NCBI GenBank assembly: GCA_017411945.1 | Contig: JAFQPD010000079.1 | Span: forward strand, 1-18,361 | Direction: 5' to 3' | DNA from: Mailhella sp. | GTDB lineage: Bacteria > Desulfobacterota > Desulfovibrionia > Desulfovibrionales > Desulfovibrionaceae | DNA: 18,361 bases | Shown here: piece after piece, positions 1-5,910 of the stretch | Layout of the letters: every line of letters begins with the position of its first letter | Numbering within the stretch: the first letter of the stretch is position 1 | Notes under the pieces: model-generated | What the model saw: only the letters and a program-made list of their open reading frames with translations | What the model was told of the DNA's origin: nothing | The model's database searches: none | Translations under genes and position numbers: made by a program

Positions 1-587
1 ACGAAGATGCCGGCATGGACGGGGTTGAGGCCGAAGGCAGCCTCGCAGGCAGCGCCGATGGAGTTGGACTGCACCATGTTGCCCATGAAGCCGCAGGCAA
101 GGATGATGGCAATGGAGAAGAACACGGCCAGAGCCTTGCCGAAGGGGCCCTTGAAGGCGGCGCGGATGTAGTAGGCAGGGCCGCCGACGGTTTCGCCCTT
201 TTCGTTGGTTTCCTTATACTTCAGGGCGAGCACGGCTTCGGAGTAGTTGGTAGCCATGCCGAAGAAGGCGCTGAGCCACATCCAGAAGATGGCGCCGGGG
301 CCGCCGGCGGCGATGGCGGTAGCCGCACCGGCGATGTTGCCGGTACCCACCTGAGCGGCGATGGCGGTGGTGAGTGCCTGGAAGGAGCTCATGCCGGTCT
401 TGTCGGCGCTTTCACCGTGCAGGGAGGCATTGCCCAGCAGGCGTTTGAAGGCATAGCCGAACTTGCGCACCTGAATGAAGCGCAGGCGGAAGGTGTAGAA
501 AATACCGGTGCCGCAGAGGAGGAAGAGAAGGAGCCAGCCCCAGAGCACGTTGTTGACGGCATCAACGAAGGAAGCGACGAATTCCAT
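1..587 (-). CDS. AGCS-family sodium:alanine/glycine symporter (N-terminal part, cut by window edge)
   Basis: This is the first 195 codons of an inner-membrane amino-acid carrier of the alanine/glycine:cation symporter family, which imports small neutral amino acids with sodium. The start ATG at 585-587 is preceded by an AAAGGA ribosome binding site. The translation begins MEFVASFVDAVNNVLWGWLL, giving a first membrane segment near residues 14-30. Family hallmarks follow: a TAIAAQVGTGNIAG segment near residue 70, GGPGAIFWMW near residue 90, and GGPAYYI near residue 135. The rest lies beyond base 1. The leader carries a glycine riboswitch and an intrinsic terminator, so glycine is a likely substrate, although the family also carries alanine and the choice cannot be read from the protein alone. 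Family assignment is confident; the substrate is inferred from the riboswitch. Confidence 0.93.
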   Translation of the reverse strand, partial: MEFVASFVDAVNNVLWGWLLLFLLCGTGIFYTFRLRFIQVRKFGYAFKRLLGNASLHGESADKTGMSSFQALTTAIAAQVGTGNIAGAATAIAAGGPGAIFWMWLSAFFGMATNYSEAVLALKYKETNEKGETVGGPAYYIRAAFKGPFGKALAVFFSIAIILACGFMGNMVQSNSIGAACEAAFGLNPVHAGIF

Positions 588-651
588 GATAAATTCCTTT
601 AAAGGGTTTACGGAGCCAACGAGGCTTTTCAACTCGCCGGGATTCCGAGAC

Positions 652-686
652 AAAAAAAAGAGCAAATCACGACACGAGATTTGCTC
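652..686 (-). terminator. Intrinsic terminator in the symporter leader (riboswitch expression platform)
   Basis: Read on the minus strand, GAGCAAATC (686-678) and GATTTGCTC (668-660) form a perfect 9-bp stem with a 9-base loop, followed at once by eight T. It sits between the glycine riboswitch and the symporter start, 65 bases ahead of the ATG. That is the right place for a switchable terminator rather than an end-of-gene terminator. Confidence 0.9.
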
Positions 687-738
687 CAGAGAAATGCTTA
701 GGGACAGCGGCACTTAACGTAAGAACGGCTGTACGGCA

Positions 739-853
739 CTAAGCTCTGTCCTTTGGCCTGAGAGTTTCGGCTTTCGCCTTGCACCTTCGGCACCCATGAC
801 GGGATTCTCCAGAGCTCCCTCCGCTACCAGCCGGCCTTGCGGCTTTCTGGCAG
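739..853 (-). ncRNA. Glycine riboswitch (single aptamer, with an upstream partner hairpin)
   Basis: On the minus strand the conserved glycine aptamer core is readable: CTCTGGAGA, then GCCGAAGGTGCAA, then CTCTCAGGCCAAAGGACAGAG. P1 closes by pairing AGCTCTG (816-810) with CAGAGCT (748-742). Only one full aptamer is present. Upstream, CTGCCAG (853-847) and CTGGTAG (830-824) form a hairpin whose inner GCC/GGC stem is capped by a GCAA tetraloop. This resembles the 'ghost' partner hairpin of singlet glycine riboswitches that place it 5' of the aptamer, an arrangement linked to transport genes. It lies in the leader of the AGCS symporter, ahead of an intrinsic terminator. The aptamer identity is strong; the singlet subtype and the sign of control (on or off) are inferred. 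Confidence 0.92.
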
Positions 854-893
854 TTTCAGCGGGATCATGTGCTTCTGCTAAAAAGCTGGCCTG

Positions 894-922
894 ATGTAAT
901 ACCTTTTATTTTCCGCTGTCAA
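894..922 (-). promoter_or_regulatory. Promoter for the riboswitch-symporter transcript
   Basis: On the minus strand a perfect -35 box TTGACA (922-917) is followed after 17 bases by TTACAT (899-894), which matches 4 of 6 positions of the -10 consensus. Predicted transcription would start near 887, about 35 bases ahead of the first riboswitch hairpin. Confidence 0.7.
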
Positions 923-1032
923 CACGTTTCTGGCAAAAATGTTAGGAAAATATTCACCTGCTCCAAGGATATGACAATTTAAAAAAACATGCTGAAAGCG
1001 GAAACACCTCGCGGCCTGTCTCTCGGAATATC

Positions 1033-2487
1033 CTATCTATAAACAAGAATAAGCACTACGGAAGACTCGAACTTTTCCGCCAGTTCTGCAAAGGAAAACT
1101 TCTGCGCACCAGAAGATGCGGCAGGCTTGAGGCCGGGCACGGTACGGATGAGCGTATGGAGCAGATCGACCTTTCTTGCATAGTTGACGTTCTGACTTCC
1201 AATAAAACCACTCGTAGCAATGCCGACAGTCTGACCATACGAATTTATGACAGGACCTCCTGAATTTCCCGGCTGGAGCGGGATATCAATTTGGACCTCT
1301 CCGGAAAAATCCTTTTCACCGGTCGTTGCATTCACCCGGCCGAATGTGGCTTTCTGCTGGATCCCCTGCATACTGGGCTCGGGATAGCCCAGCGTCATGA
1401 TATCTTCGCCGCGCTTCAAATTGAAGTACCTGGCCAGCGGAATGGGGTGGCTTTTCTTTCCCTTGACGCGAAGTATGGCGATATCGCCTTCAGCGTCCTG
1501 CGCAACGAAGAAGGCTTCATATCTCTCGCCAGTTCTCGTATCGACCGTAAGGAAGCGTTTGCCCCCCTCGATGACATGGTGATTGGTCGCCAGATATCCG
1601 TCGTCCGTAAAATAGAAGCCCGTACCGCTTCCACTTTGTCTCAGTGCTCCCATATCGGGAACGGCAAGGGCGGGCTTTGACGCCTGGGGAACTTCTATCT
1701 TCTTTCCCGGCCTGGAAACTATCGCCCCGTCTTTCCTGATATTCTCGGCGAGAACGGCCTGCGAATTCTCAAGGGCGTCCCCCTTTCCCAGCGCCAGCTT
1801 CTTTTCAAGGATATGCCCCTTCCTCCATATCGTAACGCTATTTCCGCCCGTCTTGAAATCCTTGCCGGAAGTGCCCTTCCGGCCGTTCACGGAAAGAAGG
1901 ATATCCCCTTCAAGGATATGCGCATAAAAGGCAGGGCTCTTCTTCATGACGGCAAGGACCTGCCGGGCATCGGAGGCATCCAGAGCCGTCTTCATATATT
2001 CTGGCGCAGGCTGAGTAAGCAGGCCGGCATGGCGACGCTCGTCGCATTTCACTCCAAACACGGCGACGTGCTTGAAGACATCGCCGCCGGGGTACTGCAC
2101 TCCGTGATGCTTCACGGAAAGATGTATCCTCGTCGCTCCCAGTTCAGCGGCGCACTTCTTCAGATCCGCCTCATGGGCATAGGGAACGCTGACGAACTCG
2201 GAGCGTCCTACTGGATAATAGCCCTCGATGAACATGGACGTGGCAAGCTCCGCCTCGCTGCTGAACTTGCGAAGTTCGGCAGAGGCTGGCTGGGCAACGC
2301 CGTATTCCCGTATCCGCCGTGCTATCTCGTCTTTCTGTTCGCCCTGATAGAAGCTGGCGCACTGGTCGCCTTTCACTTTGCCGCCTCCGAGCAGGCATCC
2401 GGAAAGCCCTGCGGCAAAAGACAGCGCAAGAAAAAGGGAAAGCCATACGCTGGCGCGGCAAATACGGAAAGCTGCAATACGCATCAT
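1033..2487 (-). CDS. Trypsin-like (HtrA/Deg-type) serine protease, predicted lipoprotein
   Basis: A 484-residue secreted protease. The N-terminus has a basic start, a hydrophobic stretch (about 12-28) and a lipobox LSGC with lipidation Cys31, so it should be anchored to a membrane facing the periplasm. The trypsin-like domain lies at about 285-455 with a complete triad: His304 in TNHHV, Asp335 in GDIAIL, and Ser409 in PGNSGGPV. A PDZ-like stretch (about 175-235, with ILEGDILLSVNG) lies before the protease domain, whereas DegP-type proteins carry PDZ after it. Residues 40-160 match nothing I recognise. It probably degrades or processes misfolded envelope proteins, but the substrate is unknown. 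The start has two ATGs in a row at 2487 and 2484, with AAGG about 9 bases upstream. It stands alone, and no clear terminator follows. Confidence 0.88.
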   Translation of the reverse strand: MMRIAAFRICRASVWLSLFLALSFAAGLSGCLLGGGKVKGDQCASFYQGEQKDEIARRIREYGVAQPASAELRKFSSEAELATSMFIEGYYPVGRSEFVSVPYAHEADLKKCAAELGATRIHLSVKHHGVQYPGGDVFKHVAVFGVKCDERRHAGLLTQPAPEYMKTALDASDARQVLAVMKKSPAFYAHILEGDILLSVNGRKGTSGKDFKTGGNSVTIWRKGHILEKKLALGKGDALENSQAVLAENIRKDGAIVSRPGKKIEVPQASKPALAVPDMGALRQSGSGTGFYFTDDGYLATNHHVIEGGKRFLTVDTRTGERYEAFFVAQDAEGDIAILRVKGKKSHPIPLARYFNLKRGEDIMTLGYPEPSMQGIQQKATFGRVNATTGEKDFSGEVQIDIPLQPGNSGGPVINSYGQTVGIATSGFIGSQNVNYARKVDLLHTLIRTVPGLKPAASSGAQKFSFAELAEKFESSVVLILVYR

Positions 2488-2929
2488 AAGAGTCCCTTGG
2501 CCCAGATATAAGAAAACGACATGATTTCGGCCTGATTCCAGATTTTCCTATTCCTAGCACTGCGGCAGTTTTCTGTAAACGGGGACGGAACGACAGGTCC
2601 TCCTTTCGGAAATTTTCCCGGAAAAGCGGCTCGAACAAAAAAATCTTCCGAAAAAGCCGAGCTCACGGGAAAAGCGAAAGCGAAGGGCAGGATAAAAAAA
2701 CAAAAGCAGCACCCTCGATGGACGATTGATAAAACCAGGCACTAGCATGAAAAATGGCACCTGAAGCTCTTCTGCAGCAGAACGATGGATATGCTCACCT
2801 CATCAATAAATACTATACGCACCAGATATTTTTTCAAAATATGCTCAAACATTTGCACCAGCACACTTCAAGCTATGGCTTGCTTGAAAAAATTTACAAT
2901 AAATACGAATTGTTACAAAATATTAATCA
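2488..2929. other. Gene-free stretch, AT-rich towards its right end
   Basis: I see no credible gene here. Short reading frames on both strands lack ribosome binding sites and family motifs. From about 2780 the base composition becomes markedly AT-rich. At 2896-2913 there is a small inverted repeat, ACAAT-8 bases-ATTGT, just upstream of the + strand promoter. The AT-rich part may act as an UP element or a regulator binding region for that promoter. Confidence 0.5.
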
Positions 2930-2958
2930 TTGACCTTTGAAATAGTCTTCTATACTAT
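2930..2958 (+). promoter_or_regulatory. Promoter for the structured leader and 43-aa membrane protein
   Basis: TTGACC (2930-2935) is followed after 17 bases by TACTAT (2953-2958). The overlapping TATACT at 2951-2956 matches the -10 consensus better but has 15-base spacing. The region upstream is very AT-rich. Transcription would start near 2965, about ten bases before the first leader hairpin. Confidence 0.6.
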
Positions 2959-2974
2959 CCGCTCGTTGCCAACA

Positions 2975-3135
2975 TTTCACATCCTCCTTGAATGTGAAAA
3001 ATATATTTACCATCGTGCACTGGTACTTATGAAATGTCGTATGCATTGTCCTTCAATGCATAATCGTCTGCATCTTTATGTTCCTGTATAGATGCAGGCT
3101 GAGGATCTGCCCTCTGCTTATGCGGCATACGCCGC
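2975..3135 (+). promoter_or_regulatory. Structured 5' leader with four successive stem-loops
   Basis: Four hairpins follow one another. First, TTTCACAT (2975-2982) pairs perfectly with ATGTGAAA (2992-2999) around the loop CCTCCTTGA. Second, TATGCATTG (3040-3048) pairs with CAATGCATA (3054-3062) around TCCTT. Third, CTGCATC (3068-3074) pairs with GATGCAG (3091-3097) around a 16-base loop containing TTCCTG. Fourth, GCGGC (3122-3126) pairs with GCCGC (3131-3135) around ATAC. Three loops share a C/T-rich core (CCTCC, TCCTT, TTCCT) complementary to Shine-Dalgarno-type sequence. The leader is about 200 bases long for a 43-codon gene, which suggests RNA-level control or a stable RNA in its own right. 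I recognise no known riboswitch class in it. Confidence 0.55.
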
Positions 3136-3163
3136 CCCTCATTCCTATCAGTGAAGGTGGAAC

Positions 3164-3295
3164 ATGTTTGAAAAGTTTGGAATCATCGACCTCTGCGCGG
3201 CCTGGATAGCCATAGGCGCATGCCTTGTGTATATCGGTCTTCTCTGCTGGAACGGCTACGACGATTATCGCAACAGCCTTAAAAAACACAGGTAA
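3164..3295 (+). CDS. Small single-pass membrane protein (43 aa), unknown function
   Basis: A short reading frame beginning MFEKFGIIDLCAAWIAIG and ending in a basic tail (NSLKKHR). Residues about 9-29 form one hydrophobic membrane segment containing two of the three cysteines (Cys10, Cys20, Cys28). After it comes an acidic/aromatic patch (GYDDYR) and then the positive tail, so the C-terminus is probably cytoplasmic. Support for a real gene comes from the AAGGTGG ribosome binding site at 3154-3160 just before the ATG, from a recognisable promoter with a structured leader upstream, and from a terminator 75 bases downstream. I do not recognise the family. Small accessory subunits of transporters or respiratory complexes have this general shape, but nothing here points to a partner. 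Confidence 0.6.
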   Translation: MFEKFGIIDLCAAWIAIGACLVYIGLLCWNGYDDYRNSLKKHR

Positions 3296-3369
3296 GAAAC
3301 TGACGCTCTCCCACTTCTGCGGTACGGCAGGTGCTTCAAAGATGGGAACGCTTTTTCTGCCCGTGACCG

Positions 3370-3406
3370 AAAAGAGCCGTCTCTCGCCGAGGCGGCTCTT
3401 TTCTTT
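3370..3406 (+). terminator. Intrinsic terminator after the 43-aa gene
   Basis: AAAAGAGCCG (3370-3379) pairs with CGGCTCTTTT (3393-3402) and is followed by CTTT. An inner CTC/GAG pairing extends the stem. It is the first strong stop signal after the small membrane-protein gene. The A-rich 5' arm means it could also act on the minus strand. Confidence 0.8.
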
Positions 3407-3454
3407 GCAAAACGCCCTCAGCGAAAGCGAAGAAACTCCATATGCCTTGAACGC

Positions 3455-3493
3455 AGAAAGCTCCGTTCCCAGAAGGGAACAGAGCTTTCTTTT
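3455..3493 (+). terminator. Second strong intrinsic terminator
   Basis: AGAAAGCTC-c-GTTCCC (3455-3470) pairs with GGGAAC-a-GAGCTTTCT (3475-3490) around the tetraloop AGAA, with one mismatch, and runs into a T-rich tail. It lies only about 50 bases past the preceding terminator with no gene between them. It could be a back-up stop for + strand transcription, or fold in the tail of the minus-strand tatA transcript, though that side lacks a clean T-run. Confidence 0.7.
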
Positions 3494-3585
3494 CAGTCTC
3501 GATTTCAGCCTCGCCGAACGGCGACAGATGCGGGCAAGAGTCTCACAGTCCGCATCGCGCCCAGAAAGGCCGTATATGAAGAAGG

Positions 3586-3786
3586 TCAGGCCTTCTTGTC
3601 TTCGTCCTCGATCTTCTTGTCGCCCTTGGGGGTGATATCGATCTCATCGGGTTCAGAAGCGGCCTGACGGAAGTTGCGGATAGCGCGGCCAAGGCCGCCG
3701 CCTATCTCAGGAAGACGCTTCGCGCCGAACACTACCAGCACGATGACAAGGATGACCAGAATTTCCTGCGTACCAATACCGAACAT
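3586..3786 (-). CDS. tatA: Sec-independent protein translocase subunit TatA/TatE
   Basis: A 66-residue protein with the classic TatA layout: a short N-terminal membrane helix (about 7-21, rich in I/L/V), the hinge and amphipathic-helix motif FGAKRLPEIGGGLGRAIRNFR (about 20-40), and a charged, disordered acidic/lysine tail. TatA oligomers form the path through which folded twin-arginine proteins cross the inner membrane. In a sulfate-reducer-like anaerobe these would include periplasmic metalloenzymes. The start ATG has a GGAGG site upstream. Neither tatB nor tatC is adjacent, so they must be elsewhere or a TatAC system is used. The length is normal for a minimal TatA. Confidence 0.95.
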   Translation of the reverse strand: MFGIGTQEILVILVIVLVVFGAKRLPEIGGGLGRAIRNFRQAASEPDEIDITPKGDKKIEDEDKKA

Positions 3787-3826
3787 GGATAACCTCCGGA
3801 GTTATTTCTCTCCAAACTGTCTGTTT

Positions 3827-3855
3827 TCTATACGGGAGGCATGGGGAAAAGGCAA
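3827..3855 (-). promoter_or_regulatory. Promoter for tatA
   Basis: On the minus strand, TTGCCT (3855-3850) is followed after exactly 17 bases by TATAGA (3832-3827), giving a leader of about 35 bases before the tatA ATG. Each box matches 4 of 6 consensus positions. Confidence 0.55.
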
Positions 3856-3908
3856 GCTCCCCGAAAGATATGGCTGAAAAATGCCTCATGTTTCCATGCC
3901 CCGTGGGA

Positions 3909-3937
3909 TTGCCTCAAAATCCGTCCGCGCATATATT
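3909..3937 (+). promoter_or_regulatory. Candidate promoter for the 3955-5438 gene pair
   Basis: TTGCCT (3909-3914) is followed after 17 bases by TATATT (3932-3937), a 5 of 6 match to the -10 consensus. The predicted start near 3944 would leave only about 11 bases before the ATG and would cut into the ribosome binding site, so the real start may lie elsewhere. Confidence 0.4.
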
Positions 3938-3954
3938 CGCCAGAGGAGATTCTT

Positions 3955-4719
3955 ATGGACGCTTACTTCCTTCTCGCCCTGCCCCGCCTGCATGCCGAGC
4001 TTGCCGACCTGCCCGAAGGCGGCGTCACGCTCTGGCCCGGCCTGCCCCGCCGCCCTGAAAACGCTTGGGCCCCGGCCATGCCTCTTTCGCCCTCCATAGC
4101 CTCGGCCTGCCTTGCCGACTACGAACGCGCCTGCCGCGACGGCGCGAGCGGTGCGCCCGTGCACGCGCTCGGAGCGGAACACGCCCCCGCCGACCTTTCC
4201 GACGCTGAACGCCGCGCCCTGCGCGAGATGTCCGGCCTGCCCGCTGAAGCCCCGGAACAGCCGCTCCGCCACACTGCCCAGCAGGTGCTGCTGCTCGCAT
4301 GGCTGCAGGAAAAGCAGTCCCTCGACATGGCCGAGCTCGAAAAGAAGATAAGTGCTTCCCGCCGCGAACTGGCCAGCCTCATTTCCGGGCGCACCCGTGT
4401 TGGCGAAGCCTCCTTCCTGCCCGACGACAGCGAGCTGCCCGACTGGAAGAAGACTCTCGCCGCAGCCCTCGCCTTTCTGCCCGACATGCCGGAAAAATCG
4501 GCATTCTGGGTCTCCTGCCAGCCTATGGCCCAGGCCGTCACGGAACTGGAAGGCGAAGAGCTCAGCCCCGGAAGCCTCGGCCTTCCCGGCGTACGCGCCC
4601 TTCGCGTGAAGGCTTCCGCCCTCGCCTCCCTCTGCGGACGCTCCGCCGCCGAACGGCTGGAGCGCGGCCTCGGCGCCGCCCAGCTCGAACGCCCTCTCAT
4701 CCTCGTCCTGCCGCAATGA
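3955..4719 (+). CDS. Conserved-looking hypothetical protein (254 aa), function unknown
   Basis: I do not recognise this protein. The start ATG at 3955 is chosen over in-frame upstream ATGs because it has a GAGGAG site 6 bases before it. The product is soluble, with no signal peptide or membrane segment, and is rich in Ala, Leu, Glu and Pro. It opens MDAYFLLALPRLHAELADLP. A central stretch (about 120-150) is strongly charged and probably a coiled coil or helical hairpin (LLAWLQEKQSLDMAELEKKI). No catalytic motif is visible. Its TGA overlaps the ATG of the following HAD phosphatase gene (ATGA, 4716-4719), so the two are translationally coupled and probably act together. Codon use matches the neighbours, which supports a real gene. 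Confidence 0.75.
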   Translation: MDAYFLLALPRLHAELADLPEGGVTLWPGLPRRPENAWAPAMPLSPSIASACLADYERACRDGASGAPVHALGAEHAPADLSDAERRALREMSGLPAEAPEQPLRHTAQQVLLLAWLQEKQSLDMAELEKKISASRRELASLISGRTRVGEASFLPDDSELPDWKKTLAAALAFLPDMPEKSAFWVSCQPMAQAVTELEGEELSPGSLGLPGVRALRVKASALASLCGRSAAERLERGLGAAQLERPLILVLPQ

Positions 4720-5438
4720 AAGAATTCACCTTCCATTTCTCCAAGAACGTCATGCCCCACCTCAGCGCAAATGAACTGGCGGACTGGTTCAAAACCGTCT
4801 ACGCCTCGAACCGCGGCCTCCCTTCCGGCATCATCTTCGACTGCGACGGCGTGCTCATCGACTCGCGCGAAGCCAACATCGCCTACTATAATTACCTGAG
4901 GGACTACGTCGGCCTGCCGCCCCTGCCCGAAAACATGCACGACTTCGTTCAGGCAGGCACGGTGAACGAAGTTCTGGACGTCATCATCCCCAAACCCCTG
5001 CGCCCCCTCATGCGCGACGCCGTGCGCAAGCTCTCCTACATGGATGAGATCATGCCGCACATCACCCATTTCCCCGGCCTGCACGCCGTGCTCGACCTCT
5101 GCAAGGCCGCCGGCATCCCCATGGGCATAGACACCAACCGCAGGGACGGCATGGACATCATCCTGAACAACTGCCGCCTGCACGGCTACTTCGACCCCGT
5201 CGTGCTCGTCGACACCGTTCCCCTGCCCAAGCCCGCCCCCGACGGAGCCTTCTTCATCGCTGAAAAATGGGGGCTTGAACCGGCCTCCCTGCTCTTCATA
5301 GGCGACAGCGCAAGCGACAGCGGAGCCGCCAAGGCCGCCGGCATCCCCTTTCTCAGCTTCCAGAACCAAAGCCTCGCAAAGCACAGCATAGCCGAATACT
5401 CCGTCCTCCAAGAAGCCTTGCAATCCTTAGGTTTGTAA
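4716..5438 (+). CDS. HAD-superfamily hydrolase (subfamily IA, phosphatase-like)
   Basis: A 240-residue haloacid-dehalogenase-type enzyme, most likely a small-molecule phosphatase. All four HAD motifs are present: motif I FDCDGVLIDS with nucleophile Asp42 and acid Asp44, motif II Thr140 in GIDTNR, motif III Lys172 in PKPAPD, and motif IV GDSASD with Asp197 and Asp201. A helical cap of about 90 residues (50-140) follows motif I, as in the phosphoglycolate phosphatase/beta-phosphoglucomutase group. A 35-residue extension precedes motif I, longer than usual. The start overlaps the stop of the upstream unknown gene by ATGA. The substrate cannot be told from sequence. Confidence 0.88.
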   Translation: MKEFTFHFSKNVMPHLSANELADWFKTVYASNRGLPSGIIFDCDGVLIDSREANIAYYNYLRDYVGLPPLPENMHDFVQAGTVNEVLDVIIPKPLRPLMRDAVRKLSYMDEIMPHITHFPGLHAVLDLCKAAGIPMGIDTNRRDGMDIILNNCRLHGYFDPVVLVDTVPLPKPAPDGAFFIAEKWGLEPASLLFIGDSASDSGAAKAAGIPFLSFQNQSLAKHSIAEYSVLQEALQSLGL

Positions 5439-5490
5439 CGTTTTCGTGCTTTACAGCCGCCGATTTATGGTTTAGGTATTGCCAATTCAT

Positions 5491-5510
5491 CAGGGCATGC
5501 CCATGCCCTG
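5491..5510 (+). promoter_or_regulatory. Perfect hairpin next to the dksA ribosome binding site
   Basis: CAGGGCAT (5491-5498) and ATGCCCTG (5503-5510) form a perfect 8-bp GC-rich stem around GCCC. It ends one base before the AGGAGG site (5512-5517) of the dksA-like gene. There is no T-run, so it is not a terminator. It may tune translation or protect the 5' end. Confidence 0.55.
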
Positions 5511-5524
5511 CAGGAGGAAAGACC

Positions 5525-5887
5525 TTGACCCCTCAGGAACTTGAATACTTCCGCAATCTGCTCAACCAGATGCTCGTCGACGCCCAGCGCAACGGCGACT
5601 CCACCCTGGAAGAGATGACCGACAGTCAGGCCTCTTACGCCGACCCTTCCGACCGTGCCACCGCCGAGTCGGACCGCGCCTTCACCCTCCGCATCCGCGA
5701 CCGTGAGCGCAAGCTCATCACCAAGATCAAAGAAGCCCTCAAGCGCATGGAAGACGGCGAATACGGCATTTGTGAGGAATGCGGCGAAGACATCAGCCTT
5801 CCCCGACTCAAGGCTCGCCCCGTCACCACGCTCTGCGTTTCCTGCAAAGCCCGTCAGGAAGAAGGCGAAGAAGTCCGGGGCAGCTAG
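5525..5887 (+). CDS. dksA: RNA polymerase-binding transcription factor DksA
   Basis: A 120-residue DksA/TraR-family protein that enters the RNA polymerase secondary channel and, with ppGpp, adjusts promoter output when nutrients fail. Residues 1-75 form the coiled coil, and its tip motif DPSDRA (Asp40, Asp43, Ala45) matches the functional tip of true DksA. A four-cysteine zinc finger follows (Cys83, Cys86, Cys104, Cys107). It is shorter than the 151-residue E. coli protein, mainly at the N-terminus. The start is TTG at 5525, chosen because it sits 7 bases after a strong AGGAGG site and gives the usual MTPQELEYFR opening. A possible weak promoter, TTTACA at 5450-5455, lies upstream of the leader hairpin. 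Confidence 0.93.
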   Translation: MTPQELEYFRNLLNQMLVDAQRNGDSTLEEMTDSQASYADPSDRATAESDRAFTLRIRDRERKLITKIKEALKRMEDGEYGICEECGEDISLPRLKARPVTTLCVSCKARQEEGEEVRGS

Positions 5888-5910
5888 CCTTTTTCTGCGC
5901 ACCTAACTTT

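Noticed and set aside
15..602. 195-residue + strand frame at the left edge
   Set aside because: It is antisense to the AGCS symporter, whose GTGNIAG and GPGAIFW motifs are unmistakable.
1813..2511. 232-residue + strand frame opposite the protease
   Set aside because: No motif or convincing ribosome binding site, and it lies antisense to the protease N-terminal half.
2554..2760. 68-residue hydrophobic/basic minus-strand frame upstream of the protease
   Set aside because: Phe/Arg-rich sequence without family features or a ribosome binding site; treated as non-coding.
3053..3289. 78-residue minus-strand frame opposite the leader and 43-aa gene
   Set aside because: No ribosome binding site or promoter on that strand; its hydrophobic start only mirrors the membrane helix on the + strand.
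3225..3635. 136-residue + strand frame after the small membrane-protein gene
   Set aside because: It overlaps the better supported 43-aa gene, runs through two terminators and into tatA antisense, and has Arg/Ser-rich random-looking sequence.
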